Shown here piece by piece: positions 32,740-33,305 of a stretch of 33,305 nt of DNA. Each line of letters begins with the position of its first letter. Within the stretch, counting starts at the first letter, position 1. Source of the stretch: Hyella patelloides LEGE 07179 (lineage in GTDB: Bacteria > Cyanobacteriota > Cyanobacteriia > Cyanobacteriales > Xenococcaceae); assembly GCF_900659865.1 (NCBI RefSeq), contig NZ_LR213816.1:1-33305 (forward strand). Direction: 5' to 3'. The notes under the pieces were generated by a model. It made no database searches. It was not told the origin of the DNA and worked only from the letters and a program-made list of their open reading frames with translations. The translations under genes and the position numbers were made by a program.

Positions 32740-33305
32740 TTACGCAGCAGCTAGGTTTTGAGCGACAAAATCCCAATTGACTAATTTACCAAGAAAATCA
32801 TCAATGTAAGCAGGACGTTTATTTTGATAATCGAGATAGTAGGCATGCTCCCAAACATCCATAGTTAACAGAGGAACTTGTCCGCTAGTTAGGGGATTAT
32901 CAGCATTAAGGGTTTTAGTGACTTTAAGTGTATCGCCATCTAGGACTAACCAAGCCCAACCACTCCCAAACTGAGTTGCACCTGCATTTTTGAAAGCTTC
33001 GACAAACTTGTCAAAACTACCAAAGTCAGCCTCAATTTTTTTCGCCAATTCCCCTGTGGGAGTACCACCGCCATTCGGTTTCATACATTGCCAATAAAAA
33101 GTATGATTCCAAGCTTGAGCAGCATTATTAAACAGTCCAGTTTTACTAGCATCTCCTGCGATCGCTTTGATAACTTCTTCAAGGGATTTGCTATCAAATT
33201 CTGTTCCTTGAACTGCGTTATTGTACTTACTGACATATGCAGCATGGTGTTTATCGTGATGAAATTCCAAGGTGCTTTTAGAAATTAATGGTTCTAAAGC
33301 CTTGT
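32740..33305 (-). CDS. sodB: Iron superoxide dismutase (5' end cut by window)
   Basis: The C-terminal 187 residues or so of an Fe/Mn-type superoxide dismutase; the start codon and the first few residues lie beyond the window. The metal ligands are visible: His in EFHHDKHHAAYVSKY, His in AWNHTFYWQCMKPNGGG, and DVWEHAYYLDYQNKRP with Asp and His. The AWNHTFYWQCM and FGSGWAWLVLDG blocks are typical of the Fe-SOD (SodB) group, the cytosolic form in cyanobacteria, which removes superoxide made by photosynthetic electron transport. Metal choice cannot be proven by eye. The internal TTG at 33270 is not a start. A hairpin terminator follows. Confidence 0.93.
   Translation of the reverse strand, partial: KALEPLISKSTLEFHHDKHHAAYVSKYNNAVQGTEFDSKSLEEVIKAIAGDASKTGLFNNAAQAWNHTFYWQCMKPNGGGTPTGELAKKIEADFGSFDKFVEAFKNAGATQFGSGWAWLVLDGDTLKVTKTLNADNPLTSGQVPLLTMDVWEHAYYLDYQNKRPAYIDDFLGKLVNWDFVAQNLAAA

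Overview
The window is cyanobacterial chromosomal DNA. The evidence is a phycocyanin operon (cpcB-cpcA-cpcE), a PSI-type rod linker (cpcL), two phycoerythrobilin-synthesis reductases (pebA, pebB), a CpcS/CpeS-type bilin lyase, a one-helix high-light-inducible protein, an Fe-superoxide dismutase, many HIP1 octamers (GCGATCGC) and a heptamer tandem repeat of the cyanobacterial STRR kind. The capacity to make phycoerythrobilin and the AT-rich composition would fit a unicellular or pleurocapsalean cyanobacterium. The genus cannot be fixed from this sequence.

Layout. (1) 1-634: mobile DNA. The 5' RNA part of a group II intron lies on the minus strand. It appears to be inserted in the end of an IS200/IS605-type element. 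(2) 713-3551, plus strand: an arsenic island, arsR-acr3-arsH-arsC, with a cluster of ArsR-like inverted repeats over the acr3 promoter. (3) 3682-9961: mixed genes, namely mntP (Mn2+ efflux), a dual-specificity-type phosphatase, an unknown membrane-anchored protein, a HEAT-repeat protein, a zinc-ribbon PP2C phosphatase and a PlsC-like acyltransferase. (4) 9958-17296, minus strand: the light-harvesting block. In transcription order it holds a CpcS/CpeS lyase, a DUF6940 protein, pebA, pebB, cpcL, cpcB, cpcA, cpcE, then a decayed open frame where cpcF might be expected. No phycoerythrin apoprotein gene and no classical rod linkers (cpcC/cpcD) are present. (5) 17343-28614: housekeeping and accessory genes, namely an SUI1 factor, an APH-fold kinase, an HtrA protease, a metallophosphoesterase lipoprotein, mazG, an outer-membrane-like protein, an FHA protein, an M20 amidohydrolase and a DUF697-type GTPase. 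(6) 28907-33305: a response-regulator receiver fused to a coiled coil and a C-terminal membrane anchor, a small conserved protein, a cobalamin riboswitch upstream of a secreted protein of unknown function, an HLIP, a small unknown protein, and sodB cut by the window edge.

How the genes work together. ArsC reduces arsenate, Acr3 exports arsenite, ArsH handles organoarsenicals or redox stress, and ArsR senses As(III). PebA and PebB convert biliverdin to phycoerythrobilin, the CpcS/CpeS lyase and CpcE attach bilins to phycobiliproteins, and CpcL would tether phycocyanin rods to the membrane near photosystem I. The least explained parts are the riboswitch-controlled secreted protein, whose riboswitch seems to carry a dispersed repeat, the DUF6940 gene inside the bilin cluster, and the membrane-anchored receiver protein.
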